Assembly: GCA_963817615.1 (NCBI GenBank)
Contig: CAWFPH010000002.1
Coordinates: 248,001-312,000 of the forward strand
Reading direction: 5' to 3'
Origin: FEN-1219 sp963817615
GTDB taxonomy: Bacteria > Pseudomonadota > Gammaproteobacteria > Steroidobacterales > Rariloculaceae
DNA length: 64,000 nt
Of this stretch, positions 27,865 through 36,568 are shown one piece after another. The notes under the pieces are model-generated. The model saw only the letters and a program-made list of their open reading frames with translations. It searched no databases and was not told the DNA's origin. The position numbers and the translations under genes were made by a program. The first letter of the stretch is position 1; each line of letters opens with the position of its first letter.

Positions 27865-29418
27865 TCAGGGCGCGGCGCAGCTGAAGTTGCGCGCGTCGTC
27901 GGTGCTGCCGCTGCCGCCGTACTTCGCGACCTCCGGATACTTGCAGAGCGGCCGCGAGCGCGTGACCTTGCCGTCGGCGTACTGCATGGCGTCGATGCGC
28001 GTCGGCGCGACGCCCTTCTCGACCCAATTCTCGAGCGCCGCGACCGCGTCGAACTTGTCGGGGCCGGTCGCGCCCGCGCCGCAATGGCCCATGCCCGGCA
28101 CGAAGAAGATGCGGTAGAAGTCGTCCATCTTGCCGCCCAATTTCTTCGCGACCGTGTCGTAATAGTGCAGCGTGTTGTACGGGGAGATCGCCGGATCGCC
28201 CCAGCCTTGCCACGCGACCACCTTGCCGCCGCGCGCCTTGAACTTCGAGAGATCGGGATTCACGGCCGAGAGCACCGGGTTCATGAGCTTTTCCAGCGGC
28301 GGGATGTCGCGGTCCGCGTCGAACTGCGCGAGCGTCGGCTTGTTCGTGTAGCCGAACTCCGCGAGCGCGTTCGCGAGCGGCCCCGCAAGGGCCGGCGCAT
28401 CGGCCTTCGCGGGCGCCGACGGCGCGAGCGCGGCCGAGATCGTGGGGCCCGGGTAGAGCTCGAGGCCGCCCTTCGACTCGATCGGGCCGTACAGGGCTTT
28501 CACGCGCGCGACCTGCGCGGGCGTGAGACACGAGTCGCCGCTCTCGCCCGCCTTGCATTGCAGCGCTTTCGGATCGAAGTCGCACTGCAGCGGATTGCCG
28601 ATGATGCCGTCGGCCACGCCGTCCTCCGCGTCGCAGCGCTCGAGCGCCGAGTCGGCCACGAGCTTCGTCTGCGCGCGGCTCAGGTTGCCGTCCGGGTGCG
28701 CGAGGCTCATCTGCCCGACGATCGTGCCGCGCAAGTTCAGCCGCACGAAATTGTGCGCCGGCGCCCCCGCGACCACGCCGTCGAAGTCCTCCGGATACTT
28801 CTGGATCTCTTGCAGCGCCTGCCAGCCGCCCGACGAGCAGCCCACGAAGTACGAGCGCGTCGGCTTCTTGTCGTAGTACGCGGCCACGATCGCTTTCGCG
28901 ACCTCGCTCACGAGATGGTGCGCGCGGTAGCCGAAGTCGACGATGCGCTGCTTATGGCCCACCATCCAATCGGTCGAGAACGCGTTCTGGCTCTCGTGAC
29001 CCAAGTTCGTCGACGCCGCGGCGTAGCCCTTCGCGAGCGCGCCGCCCATCGTCGGATAGTTGATCGCGCCGGTGTAGCCGCCGTTGCCGACCTGCTGGTA
29101 TTTGCCGTTCCAATCGTCCGGCAGCCAAAGCTCGAACTTGATCTCCGTCTCGATCGTGCCCGCGATGCGGCAGAACGCCTGCTTGGCGTTCACCGTGCCC
29201 GTAGGGTCGGTGCGCGCCAGTCCATTGAAGACCGACGGCGGAAAGTCCCAGACCGGGCTCGGGTGAACCTCCTCGGCGATTTCGATATCGGTGTCCTTGA
29301 AGCTCGAGCTCTTGAGCTTCGCGCAGGATTGCTCCGCGGCGAACGTCGGAGCCGCGAGCGAGGCGCCGGCGAGGAGCAGCGACGCGCCGAGCAGCGGATG
29401 CAGCCGTGCATGTGTCAT
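27865..29418 (-). CDS. Exported tannase/feruloyl esterase-family protein
   Basis: Second tannase-family esterase (517 aa). Signal peptide: about 27 residues (HPLLGASLLLAGASLAAP). Family marks are WLPDDWNGKYQQVGNGGYTG, nucleophile motif YFVGCSSGGWQAL, WQGWGDPAISP with the probable Asp, and GMGHCGAGATGPDKFD with the His-Cys pair. A cysteine-flanked aspartate-rich loop (CDAEDGVADGIIGNP) is the expected calcium-binding region of this family. It is a distant paralogue of 10644-12188. It stands alone, convergent with the MBL gene and divergent from the zinc transporter. Confidence 0.86.
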   Translation of the reverse strand: MTHARLHPLLGASLLLAGASLAAPTFAAEQSCAKLKSSSFKDTDIEIAEEVHPSPVWDFPPSVFNGLARTDPTGTVNAKQAFCRIAGTIETEIKFELWLPDDWNGKYQQVGNGGYTGAINYPTMGGALAKGYAAASTNLGHESQNAFSTDWMVGHKQRIVDFGYRAHHLVSEVAKAIVAAYYDKKPTRSYFVGCSSGGWQALQEIQKYPEDFDGVVAGAPAHNFVRLNLRGTIVGQMSLAHPDGNLSRAQTKLVADSALERCDAEDGVADGIIGNPLQCDFDPKALQCKAGESGDSCLTPAQVARVKALYGPIESKGGLELYPGPTISAALAPSAPAKADAPALAGPLANALAEFGYTNKPTLAQFDADRDIPPLEKLMNPVLSAVNPDLSKFKARGGKVVAWQGWGDPAISPYNTLHYYDTVAKKLGGKMDDFYRIFFVPGMGHCGAGATGPDKFDAVAALENWVEKGVAPTRIDAMQYADGKVTRSRPLCKYPEVAKYGGSGSTDDARNFSCAAP

Positions 29419-29554
29419 AGAGCACCCCCTTCTTGCATCGGAACGATGATAAGCCTCGGGCGCGCCTCGTCGCCAACCGGCTCGCGGTGTCGACCCGCCG
29501 CCCCTTTGATCAGGCTCGCCGAGGGACGCCCAAGCCTATAAGCTACCGCCGCCC

Positions 29555-30316
29555 ATGAGCGTCCTACCCGCGATCGCCGCAGCGGCGTTTGCCGCAACCT
29601 ATGCCGGCGGCTGGTTCGCGCTGCGGCTGAAGGACAAATTGCACCTCGTACTGGGCTTCAGCGCCGGCGCGGTGATAGGGGTCGCATTCTTCGACTTGCT
29701 GCCCGAGGCCGTCGACCTCGGCAAGCCGTACTATTCCTCGGCAACGCTGCTCGCGTGGACCGCGCTCGGTTTCCTGCTGTACCTCGTCCTCGATCGCGCG
29801 ATCCTGATTCACGCGGCGAGCCAGGGTCACAACGACGCGGCTCACGCGGCGAGCCACGCCGAGCATGCACATCCTGGCGACCGCGCACGCGGCTCGTTCG
29901 CCGCCGGCAGCCTGTCCGCGCACAGCGTGCTCGACGGCGTCGTGATCGGGCTCGCGTTTCAGACGTCCGCGACCGTGGGCAGCATCGTGACGGTCGCCGT
30001 GCTGACGCACGACTTCTCCGACGGCATCAACACGATGAACCTCGTGCTCAAGAACGGCGGCAGTCGAGCGTCGGGGCTGCGCTGGCTGCTCATGAATGCG
30101 CTCGCGCCCGCCGTCGGAATCGTCTCGACGCTGCTGTTCACGCTTCCCGAGCGAACGTTCGGCATCGCGCTCTCGATGTTCGCGGGCTTCTTTCTATATA
30201 TCGGCGCGAGCGATCTGATTCCCGAAAGCCATCATGCGCATCCGAAGGCGCTCACGACGGTCATGACGTTGCTCGGGGCGGCCGTGCTATACCTTGCGGC
30301 GAGAATCGCCGGCTGA
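29555..30316 (+). CDS. ZIP-family metal transporter
   Basis: A 253-residue inner-membrane protein that imports divalent metal, probably zinc. Eight hydrophobic segments are discernible. Metal-site motifs are AHSVLDGVVIGLAF (TM4) and THDFSDGINTMNL (TM5). A His-rich cytoplasmic loop, with GHNDAAHAASHAEHAH near residues 91-106, lies between TM3 and TM4 as in other ZIP proteins. ATG 29555 gives the correct topology. It is a single gene with no Zur-like operator that I can see. Iron or manganese transport cannot be excluded. Confidence 0.85.
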   Translation: MSVLPAIAAAAFAATYAGGWFALRLKDKLHLVLGFSAGAVIGVAFFDLLPEAVDLGKPYYSSATLLAWTALGFLLYLVLDRAILIHAASQGHNDAAHAASHAEHAHPGDRARGSFAAGSLSAHSVLDGVVIGLAFQTSATVGSIVTVAVLTHDFSDGINTMNLVLKNGGSRASGLRWLLMNALAPAVGIVSTLLFTLPERTFGIALSMFAGFFLYIGASDLIPESHHAHPKALTTVMTLLGAAVLYLAARIAG

Positions 30317-30350
30317 GCATTGCGCCGCGGTGCGGCCGGGCGCTGGGGAC

Positions 30351-30380
30351 CTGCGGGCGCGACGCGCCGGGGACCCGCAG
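30351..30380 (+). terminator. Hairpin downstream of the metal transporter
   Basis: A 7-bp inverted repeat (CTGCGGG/CCCGCAG) begins 35 bases after the stop and encloses a smaller stem GGCGC/GCGCC. No U-tract follows. It may serve Rho-dependent or processing ends, or be coincidental in this GC-rich DNA. Confidence 0.3.
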
Positions 30381-30541
30381 CCGGGACGCTGGCGGCCCCG
30401 GCTTCCTCGAAGCAACGCCTCGGCTCACCTCGGTCGGACGGGGCATTCGGGCGCCTGGGCCATAGGGCGCGCGCCCGTTCGACACGAGACGAACGAGGCG
30501 GCATTTACTTGTAAGGGCCGTTTCGCCGACACTTTGGAGTC

Positions 30542-30575
30542 AGCGGTTAGCAGTCAGTGGTAGCGGTTAGCGGTC
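30542..30575 (+). repeat. Short heptamer-like tandem repeat
   Basis: Five consecutive units, AGCGGTT, AGCAGTC, AGTGGT (six bases), AGCGGTT and AGCGGTC, lie directly upstream of the ribosome site of the molybdopterin enzyme gene. The units are imperfect, which suggests an old repeat. Confidence 0.65.
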
Positions 30576-30596
30576 CGCGGCCGAAGGAGTAGCGTC

Positions 30597-32867
30597 ATGA
30601 GCGTCTATCTGCCCGATTCCATGCAAAAGCTCTATGCGAAGCGGCGCGAGGAAGCGCTCACGCTCAGCCGGCGCGGCTTCATCAAAGTCACGGGCTTGGC
30701 CGGAGGCGGCTTCGCGCTCGCGCTGTCGCTCGGGCCGATCACCGAGAAAGCGTTCGCACAGGCGAAGCCCGTCACGGACGCGAGCCTGAACCCGTACGTG
30801 CAGATCCGCACCGACGGCACCGTCGTGCTGTTCGCGAAGAACCCCGACGTCGGCCAGGGCGTGAAGACCTCGCTGCCGCTGATCGTGGCCGAGGAGCTCG
30901 ACGCCGATTGGGACACAGTCGAGGTGCGCCAGTCGATCATCAGCGCCGAGCTCTATGGCCTGCAGCTCGCGGGCGGGTCGACCTCGATTCCGATGAACTA
31001 CGACACGCTGCGGCGCGCCGGCGCGACCGCGCGGGCAATGCTCGTCGCGGCCGCTGCGCAGACCTGGAACGTGCCGGCGGCCGAGCTCAGCACCGAGAAG
31101 AGCACCGTGCGTCACGCGCAGAGCGGCCGCACGGCGAGCTACGGCGAGCTCGCGGCCGCGGCGGCGACGCTGCCCGTGCCGAGCGCCGACAGCATCACGC
31201 TGAAGCCGAAGAGCGCGTTCCGCCTGCTCGGCAAGCGCATCACGGGCGTCGACAATGGCAAGATCGTGCGCGGTGAGCCGCTCTACGGCATCGACCAGCG
31301 CGCACCGGGCATGCTGTTCGCGACCTATACGAAGGCGCCCGCGATCGGCGGCCGCGCGGTGTCGGCGAACCTCGATCACGTGCGCACGCTGCCCGGCGTA
31401 AAGCACGCGTTCATCCTCGGAGAGCAGGGCACGCCGGTCGTGTTCGATCTGTCCGGCGCGCCGGCGGTGCTGTCGGGCGTGGCCGTGGTCGCGACCACGA
31501 CCTGGGCCGCGATGCAGGCGAAGAAGGCGCTGCAGGTGCAATGGGACGAGACGAACGCGTCGCACGACAGCTGGAAGGCGGCCGTCGCGGACGCTCAGCG
31601 GCTCGCGAAAGAGGCGCCGAAGCAAGTGCTCGGGCAAGCCGGCGACGTCGACGGCGCGTTCAAGGCCGGCCGCACGGTCGAGGCGTTCTACGGTTATCAC
31701 TACGTGTCGCACGCGGACCTCGAGCCGCAGAACTGCACGGCCTGGTTCAAGGGCGACAGCGTCGAGATCTGGGCGCCGACGCAGACGCCGCAGGCGGCCG
31801 TCGATGCGATCGCGAAGCTCGTGGGCCTGCCGAAGGACAAAGTGCTGCTGCACCAGCTGCGCGGCGGCGGCGGATTCGGCCGGCGGCTCGCGAACGACAG
31901 CGTCTGCGAGTCCGTGCTGATCTCGAGAGAGGCCGGCAACGTCCCGGTCAAGGTGCAGTGGATGCGCGAGGACGACATGGCGTTCGACTACTACCGCGCG
32001 GGCGGCTTCCAGTCGTTCAAGGCGTCCGTCGACTCGGCCGGGAAACTCTCGGGCTACCAGAACCACTTCATCACGTTCTCGATGGACGGCCAGACGCCGG
32101 TCAGTTCCGGCAACATCGACAAGGCCGAGTTTCCGGCGAACGTGCTCGCGAACCAGCGCATGGTGCAGTCGCTGATCGCGTCGAAGATTCCGACGGGCCC
32201 GTGGCGCGCGCCGGGCAGCAACGTGATCGCGTTCTGCGTGCAGAGCTTCCTGCACGAGTGCTCGACGGCCGCGAAGCGCGACCACGCGGAGTTCCTCGTC
32301 GAGCTCATGGGCGAGCCGCGCAAGCTGCCGCCCGATCCGTTCGGCGGCGTGTTCAACACGGGCCGCGCGGTGGGCGTGATCAAGGCGGCCGCCGAGAAGT
32401 CGGGGTGGGGACGCAAGCTGCCGGCCGGCCGCGGGCTCGGGCTCGCATTCCACTTCAGCCACCAAGGGCACTTCGCCGAGGTGGCCGAGGTGAGCGTCGA
32501 CGCGAACAAGAAGATCACCGTGCACAAGGTCTGGGTCGTGGCAGACATCGGGCCGATCGCGAACCTGAGCAGCGCCGAGAATCAGTGCCAGGGCTCCGTG
32601 GTCGACGGCATCTCGACCGCGACGGGGCTCAAGATCACGTTCGAGAACGGCCGCGTCGAGCAGTCGAACTTCAACCAGTACCCGATCATGCGGATCGACA
32701 AGGCGCCCGAGGTCGAGGTGCATTTCCTCGACACGGATTACCCGCCGACGGGCTGCGGCGAGCCCGCGTTCCCACCGGTCGCGCCCGCGATCGCGAACGC
32801 GATCTTCGCGGCGACCGGGCAGCGGCCGCGCACGCTGCCGTTCAGCGTCGAGGGCTACAGCATCTAG
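30597..32867 (+). CDS. Molybdopterin-binding aldehyde/isoquinoline-type oxidoreductase large subunit, Tat-exported
   Basis: A 756-residue large subunit of the xanthine dehydrogenase superfamily, closest to the beta subunit of isoquinoline 1-oxidoreductase (IorB type). It has a twin-arginine signal (LSRRGFIKVTGLAGGGFALA). Cofactor motifs are RGGGGFGRRLAND, PTGPWRAPGSNV and the C-terminal PPTGCGEPAFPPVAPA with the catalytic Glu. ATG 30597 follows AAGGAG at 30584-30589. The [2Fe-2S] partner (IorA) that normally accompanies it is not adjacent, so this is an orphan or uses a partner elsewhere. Possible substrates are aldehydes or N-heterocycles. The flavoprotein gene follows by 30 bases. Confidence 0.87.
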   Translation: MSVYLPDSMQKLYAKRREEALTLSRRGFIKVTGLAGGGFALALSLGPITEKAFAQAKPVTDASLNPYVQIRTDGTVVLFAKNPDVGQGVKTSLPLIVAEELDADWDTVEVRQSIISAELYGLQLAGGSTSIPMNYDTLRRAGATARAMLVAAAAQTWNVPAAELSTEKSTVRHAQSGRTASYGELAAAAATLPVPSADSITLKPKSAFRLLGKRITGVDNGKIVRGEPLYGIDQRAPGMLFATYTKAPAIGGRAVSANLDHVRTLPGVKHAFILGEQGTPVVFDLSGAPAVLSGVAVVATTTWAAMQAKKALQVQWDETNASHDSWKAAVADAQRLAKEAPKQVLGQAGDVDGAFKAGRTVEAFYGYHYVSHADLEPQNCTAWFKGDSVEIWAPTQTPQAAVDAIAKLVGLPKDKVLLHQLRGGGGFGRRLANDSVCESVLISREAGNVPVKVQWMREDDMAFDYYRAGGFQSFKASVDSAGKLSGYQNHFITFSMDGQTPVSSGNIDKAEFPANVLANQRMVQSLIASKIPTGPWRAPGSNVIAFCVQSFLHECSTAAKRDHAEFLVELMGEPRKLPPDPFGGVFNTGRAVGVIKAAAEKSGWGRKLPAGRGLGLAFHFSHQGHFAEVAEVSVDANKKITVHKVWVVADIGPIANLSSAENQCQGSVVDGISTATGLKITFENGRVEQSNFNQYPIMRIDKAPEVEVHFLDTDYPPTGCGEPAFPPVAPAIANAIFAATGQRPRTLPFSVEGYSI

Positions 32868-32897
32868 CGGCGCAGCGCGGAAGCCGGAGCATCGACC

Positions 32898-34070
32898 TTG
32901 GCCGTGACTGAAGCAGCGAGCCGGCGCCTGATCGAGCGCGCGGCCGCGCTCGTGCCGACGCTGCGCGAGCGCGCGCCCGCGGCCGAAGAGCTGCGCCGGT
33001 TGCCGCCCGAGACTTTCGACCTGTTGGCCGACGCCGGCGTGTTCCGCATGACCGCGCCGAAGCGTTTCGGCGGCGAGGAAGCCGACTTCATCACGCAATG
33101 CGAGGCGCTCGCCGAGATCGCGCGCGGTTGCGCGTCGGCGTCGTGGATCGGCACGATCCTGAGCGCGATGTCGTGGCTCGTCGCGACGTTCCCGGACGAA
33201 GCGCAAGACGAAGTTTTCGCCTCGAAGGACCCGCGAGTGAGCGGCGTGTTCTCGCCGACCGGCAAGCTCGTCGCGAAAAAAGGCGGCTACGTGCTGAACG
33301 GCCGCTGGGGCTACAACACCGGCGGCCATGGCTCGAATTGGACGATCGTGAACGCGCTGTTCGATAACGGCGGCGACGCGCCGATGCCAATGTGCACGCT
33401 CGTGCGGAGCGGCGAGCTCGAGCGGCTCGACGACTGGCACGCGAGCGGCATGACCGCGACCGGCAGCAGCACGATCATCGCGAAGGACGTGCTCGTGCCC
33501 GCCCATCGCGTGCAGCCGCTCCCCGAGATGGCAGAAGGACGCTACGTGGCGAGCGGCAACGCCGACAATCCCTACTACCGCTATCCGCTCGCGGCCGTGC
33601 TCTCGGTGAACGCGGCCGGCACGCCGGTCGGAATCGCACGCGGCGCTTTCGAGCTCTTCCGCGAGAGGATCCAAGGCCGGCCGATCACGTACACGACCTA
33701 CACGAACCAGGCTGAAGCGCCGGTCACGCATCTGCAGGTCGGCGAGGCCGCGCTCACGATCGACTCGGCCGATGCGCACATGCGGCTCGCGTGCGCGGTG
33801 CTCGACGACCGCAGCGGCCACCCGCTCACGATGCTCGATCGCGTCAAGGCGCGCGCCCACGTGAGCGCCGCGACCGGGCTCGCTCGCAACGCGGTCGACA
33901 CGCTGTTCTACGCGAGCGGCGCGTCGGCGATCCAGTCACACGTGCCGATCCAGCGGTTGCAGCGCGACATCCAGGCGCTGTCGAACCACGCGATCATGCA
34001 CCCCCAGACGACCGCGGAGCTCTACGGCCGCGTGCTCTGCGGGCTGCCGCCGAACGCGCTGATCGTGTAG
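32898..34070 (+). CDS. Acyl-CoA dehydrogenase-like flavin-dependent monooxygenase
   Basis: A 390-residue protein of the acyl-CoA dehydrogenase fold with the type-2 C-terminal domain, the group that includes HsaA, HpaH-like and other two-component flavin monooxygenases. Marks are LPPETFDLLADAGVFRMTAPKRFGG, SASWIGTILSAMSW, GRWGYNTGGHGSNW, MTATGSSTI and, near the end, RLQRDIQALSNHA. No acyl-CoA dehydrogenase base is obvious. TTG 32898 is chosen because GGAG lies 8 bases upstream; GTG 32904 is an alternative. Together with the molybdenum hydroxylase it may hydroxylate an aromatic or steroidal compound. The flavin reductase partner is not in the window. Confidence 0.78.
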   Translation: MAVTEAASRRLIERAAALVPTLRERAPAAEELRRLPPETFDLLADAGVFRMTAPKRFGGEEADFITQCEALAEIARGCASASWIGTILSAMSWLVATFPDEAQDEVFASKDPRVSGVFSPTGKLVAKKGGYVLNGRWGYNTGGHGSNWTIVNALFDNGGDAPMPMCTLVRSGELERLDDWHASGMTATGSSTIIAKDVLVPAHRVQPLPEMAEGRYVASGNADNPYYRYPLAAVLSVNAAGTPVGIARGAFELFRERIQGRPITYTTYTNQAEAPVTHLQVGEAALTIDSADAHMRLACAVLDDRSGHPLTMLDRVKARAHVSAATGLARNAVDTLFYASGASAIQSHVPIQRLQRDIQALSNHAIMHPQTTAELYGRVLCGLPPNALIV

Positions 34071-34487
34071 CTATTCCACCGTGTAATTGCGGCCCTCCAT
34101 GCAGGCCGTGAACGCGCGGTTGTAGTCGCCCATGTGCTGCGTCTTGTCGCGCTTCTTCGCGGTGGCGGGATCGAAGTTCGTCTGCGCCGAGGCCCAGTCC
34201 TTGCACTCCTTGCGATCCTGGGCCGTCTGCTGCTCGCTCTGGCCGTTCGCCGGGTAGACGAACAGGTTTTCGACCGCGTTCTGATCCTGATCGTTGCTAC
34301 GCCGCGGCGAGGGCTCGTACCAGTACGGGGACGGGTAGAACCACGGGTCGTACCACCCGAACGGGTAGTAGTACGGCGAACCGAACCCGATACCGACGTG
34401 CACATGCGGATGGACGACCACCCGCGCCTCGGCGGGCACGGTTGCAAGCGCAAGCGCACCCGCCAGTACCAACATCAACGTCTTCAT
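34071..34487 (-). CDS. Small exported hypothetical protein rich in Tyr, Pro and His
   Basis: A 138-residue secreted protein. Signal peptide: about 21 residues (MKTLMLVLAGALALATVPAEA). It is followed by HPHVHVGIGFGSPYYYPFGW and a Tyr/Pro/Trp-rich stretch, then a polar C-terminal domain with two cysteines (ECKDWASAQTNFDP and FTACMEGRNYTVE) that probably form a disulfide. I recognise this two-part layout from proteobacterial hypothetical outer-membrane-associated proteins, but it has no assigned function. ATG 34487 follows AGAGGTGAT; a GTG nine bases upstream is less likely. The stop abuts the preceding plus-strand stop with no gap. Confidence 0.75.
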   Translation of the reverse strand: MKTLMLVLAGALALATVPAEARVVVHPHVHVGIGFGSPYYYPFGWYDPWFYPSPYWYEPSPRRSNDQDQNAVENLFVYPANGQSEQQTAQDRKECKDWASAQTNFDPATAKKRDKTQHMGDYNRAFTACMEGRNYTVE

Positions 34488-34565
34488 AGCAATCACCTCT
34501 GACGTCTAAAACGTCCGAGGCGCCCGCCGCGTTGACGCCGGGAACCGCGTATTGACAAGCAGGCC

Positions 34566-34656
34566 GGGGGGCTGCGACGGCGGCGGCGGCGGTGGCAGTG
34601 CCTTGCGGGGGGGCTGCGACGGCGGCGCCTGCGGCGGCGGTGGCAGTGCCTTGCGG
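34566..34656. repeat. Direct repeat of about 40-45 bp, two copies
   Basis: Copies at about 34571-34607 and 34613-34656 share GCTGCGACGGCGGCG, GGCGGTGGCAGTG and CCTTGCGG; the second has a few extra bases. It lies just after the stop of the FAD oxidoreductase. On the minus strand one frame reads as a Pro-rich repeat (KALPPPP and PPSQPP). Confidence 0.75.
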
Positions 34657-34674
34657 CGGCGCGCCGCCGCCGCC

Positions 34675-36363
34675 CTAGGCGACCTCGCGCGCGCGGCCCA
34701 CCACGGCGCGCTCGTACGGCGCCGGATCGGGCGCTGTGAGCGGCAACTGCAGGTAGCGCTCGTGGGCCGCGGTATCGACGCTCTCCACGTAGAGATCGCG
34801 AGCGATCGCGGCCACGAGCCGCGGGTGATACGCCATGCTCGGCACGTCGCCGACCGGGACGCCGAACGAGAGCTCGGCCGCGAGATTGAAGCAGTGGATG
34901 TTGCGCAGGAACTCCGCGCCCGACGGCTCACGCGGCAAGAGCTCGAAGCCCGGTCCGAGATACGGGTGCTTCGCGCCGGCCGCATTCTCCTCGCCCGACT
35001 TCGGCTTGTAGCGGTCGCCCCAGAGCGCGACGCGGTCGTGGATGCGCGCGAGCTCCGGCTGCGCCGCGAGATCGATCTGGTAGCCCGTCGCCGCGATCAG
35101 GTAGTCGAAGCGCAGCTTGCGCCGGCCGGCCTTCGCCGTGATCTTGCCGTTGCCCGCGGCCGCGACGTCCGCGAGCGACGTATCGAGATGGATGTGAAAG
35201 TTCTTGAAGTCTACGGCGCGCTCGAGTGAATCGAGCGGCACCGAGGCGACGCGGCGGTCGCCGAGCCAGAAGTTGCCCCAGCGGACCGAGTCCGGCAGGT
35301 CGTAGCCGAGCTCGCGCTCGTTCGGGAAGCCGCGATCGACCGGAGCCTGCGGCGGCCGCGGCGTCGCATTCGGCGGCTGGCCCTGATACTCGATGTACGA
35401 GCGCCGGCTGAAGAGATGCACCTCGGCCGCGCCGGCCTCGAGCGCAACTGCCGACGCGTCGAACGCGTTCGAGCCCGCGCCGACCACGCCGACCACCTTG
35501 CCGCGCAGCGTCTCGACGGGAATGCGGCCGGTCGTGTGCGTCCAGAGCTGCGCGGGCAGCGCACGCACGAAGCCGGGCAGGTTCGGCCCGCCTGCGCCCG
35601 CGTAGCCGTTGGCCAGCACGAGCTTCCGCGTGGTCTCGACGCGCGCGGCACCGTTCGATTCGAGGTGCAGCGCGAGCATGTCGCCGCGCGGCTCGATCTC
35701 GACGAGCCGGGTGTTATAGCGAACTTTCGTGCCGGTAGTGTCTTGGAACCAGGCGAGATAGTCCGCCCACGCAAGCCGCGGAATACGATCGAGCGCGTCG
35801 AACGCCGCGGGACCGTGCAGCGTTTCGTACCACGCGCGGACCGACAGCGCGGCATTGCCGCCGTCTGGACCCGGCGTCATCGTTTTCGGCGTGCGCAACT
35901 GGCGCATCCGCGCGATCGTGCGCCAGATGCCGGCCTGCCCGGGCGCGGCCCGATCGATGATCTCGACACCGACGCCCATGCGCCGCAGGCCGTAGCCGAT
36001 GGATACGCCGCTCTGGCCGCCGCCGACGATCACGACGTCGTGGTCGACGCCCGGGCGCTGCCGCACCCAGACGCCGGGATCGCGCCCGGTCCAGCGCAGT
36101 ACGCGAGCGGTTTGAGCTTCGAGCTCTGCCGTTGCGGGAGCCGCCGCGCGACCCGCCGCGGGCCCGGCCGGCGGGCCGGCCGCCGGCGCGCCGGCCGCAG
36201 CACCCGTCTGCGCGAGCGCGGCGCGTGCGCCGAGACTGCCGACGGCGAGCGCGGCGGCGCCGCGGAACAGGCTCCGCCGATCGATGCGGTCCGGCGCGCG
36301 GCGCTGCGAGCGCTCGACGGTTTCCGCGGCGGCGCGTTTGGGCTCTTGGTCGTCGTCGATCAT
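34675..36363 (-). CDS. Exported FAD-dependent monooxygenase-like oxidoreductase
   Basis: A 562-residue flavoprotein related to the monooxygenase at 9389, but with a long N-terminal part. The first 35 residues are charged, then a Tat-like signal appears (RIDRRSLFRGAAALAVGSLG), followed by an Ala/Gly/Pro-rich linker and the FAD motif VVGGGQSGVSIGYGL. A second dinucleotide motif is GVVGAGSNAFDASAVALEAG, and an ATG-type motif is LIAATGYQIDL. ATG 36363 follows GAGGGG by seven bases; ATG 36369 would sit directly on that site. A flavin enzyme sent through Tat already folded is plausible but unusual for this family. Substrate unknown. Confidence 0.8.
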   Translation of the reverse strand: MIDDDQEPKRAAAETVERSQRRAPDRIDRRSLFRGAAALAVGSLGARAALAQTGAAAGAPAAGPPAGPAAGRAAAPATAELEAQTARVLRWTGRDPGVWVRQRPGVDHDVVIVGGGQSGVSIGYGLRRMGVGVEIIDRAAPGQAGIWRTIARMRQLRTPKTMTPGPDGGNAALSVRAWYETLHGPAAFDALDRIPRLAWADYLAWFQDTTGTKVRYNTRLVEIEPRGDMLALHLESNGAARVETTRKLVLANGYAGAGGPNLPGFVRALPAQLWTHTTGRIPVETLRGKVVGVVGAGSNAFDASAVALEAGAAEVHLFSRRSYIEYQGQPPNATPRPPQAPVDRGFPNERELGYDLPDSVRWGNFWLGDRRVASVPLDSLERAVDFKNFHIHLDTSLADVAAAGNGKITAKAGRRKLRFDYLIAATGYQIDLAAQPELARIHDRVALWGDRYKPKSGEENAAGAKHPYLGPGFELLPREPSGAEFLRNIHCFNLAAELSFGVPVGDVPSMAYHPRLVAAIARDLYVESVDTAAHERYLQLPLTAPDPAPYERAVVGRAREVA

Positions 36364-36450
36364 GTGCATCCCCTCGGTTGTCGGCCTACGCCACGCGCGC
36401 AAGGTCGTCGGCGCACGTTACCGGCGCCCGGCCAGCGGAACAAGCCCGCG

Positions 36451-36523
36451 GCGCTCGGCGCTCGACGCTCGGCGCTCGACGCTCGGCGCTCGGCGCTCGA
36501 CGCTCGACGCTCGACGCTCGACG
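36451..36523 (+). repeat. Heptameric tandem repeat, ten units of [GA]CGCTCG
   Basis: Ten perfect 7-base units alternate between GCGCTCG and ACGCTCG, followed by ACG. The repeat sits 45 bases before the aquaporin start and 90 bases after the divergent oxidoreductase start, so it lies in a shared promoter region. Confidence 0.92.
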
Positions 36524-36568
36524 TATGATCACCTCGCACTCATCCCTACAACAACGGAGAACAACGCG

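Noticed and set aside
30567..33860. Minus-strand open frame of about 1100 codons opposite the molybdopterin enzyme and flavoprotein
   Set aside because: It covers two genes with complete cofactor motifs and shows only low-complexity Arg-rich sequence.
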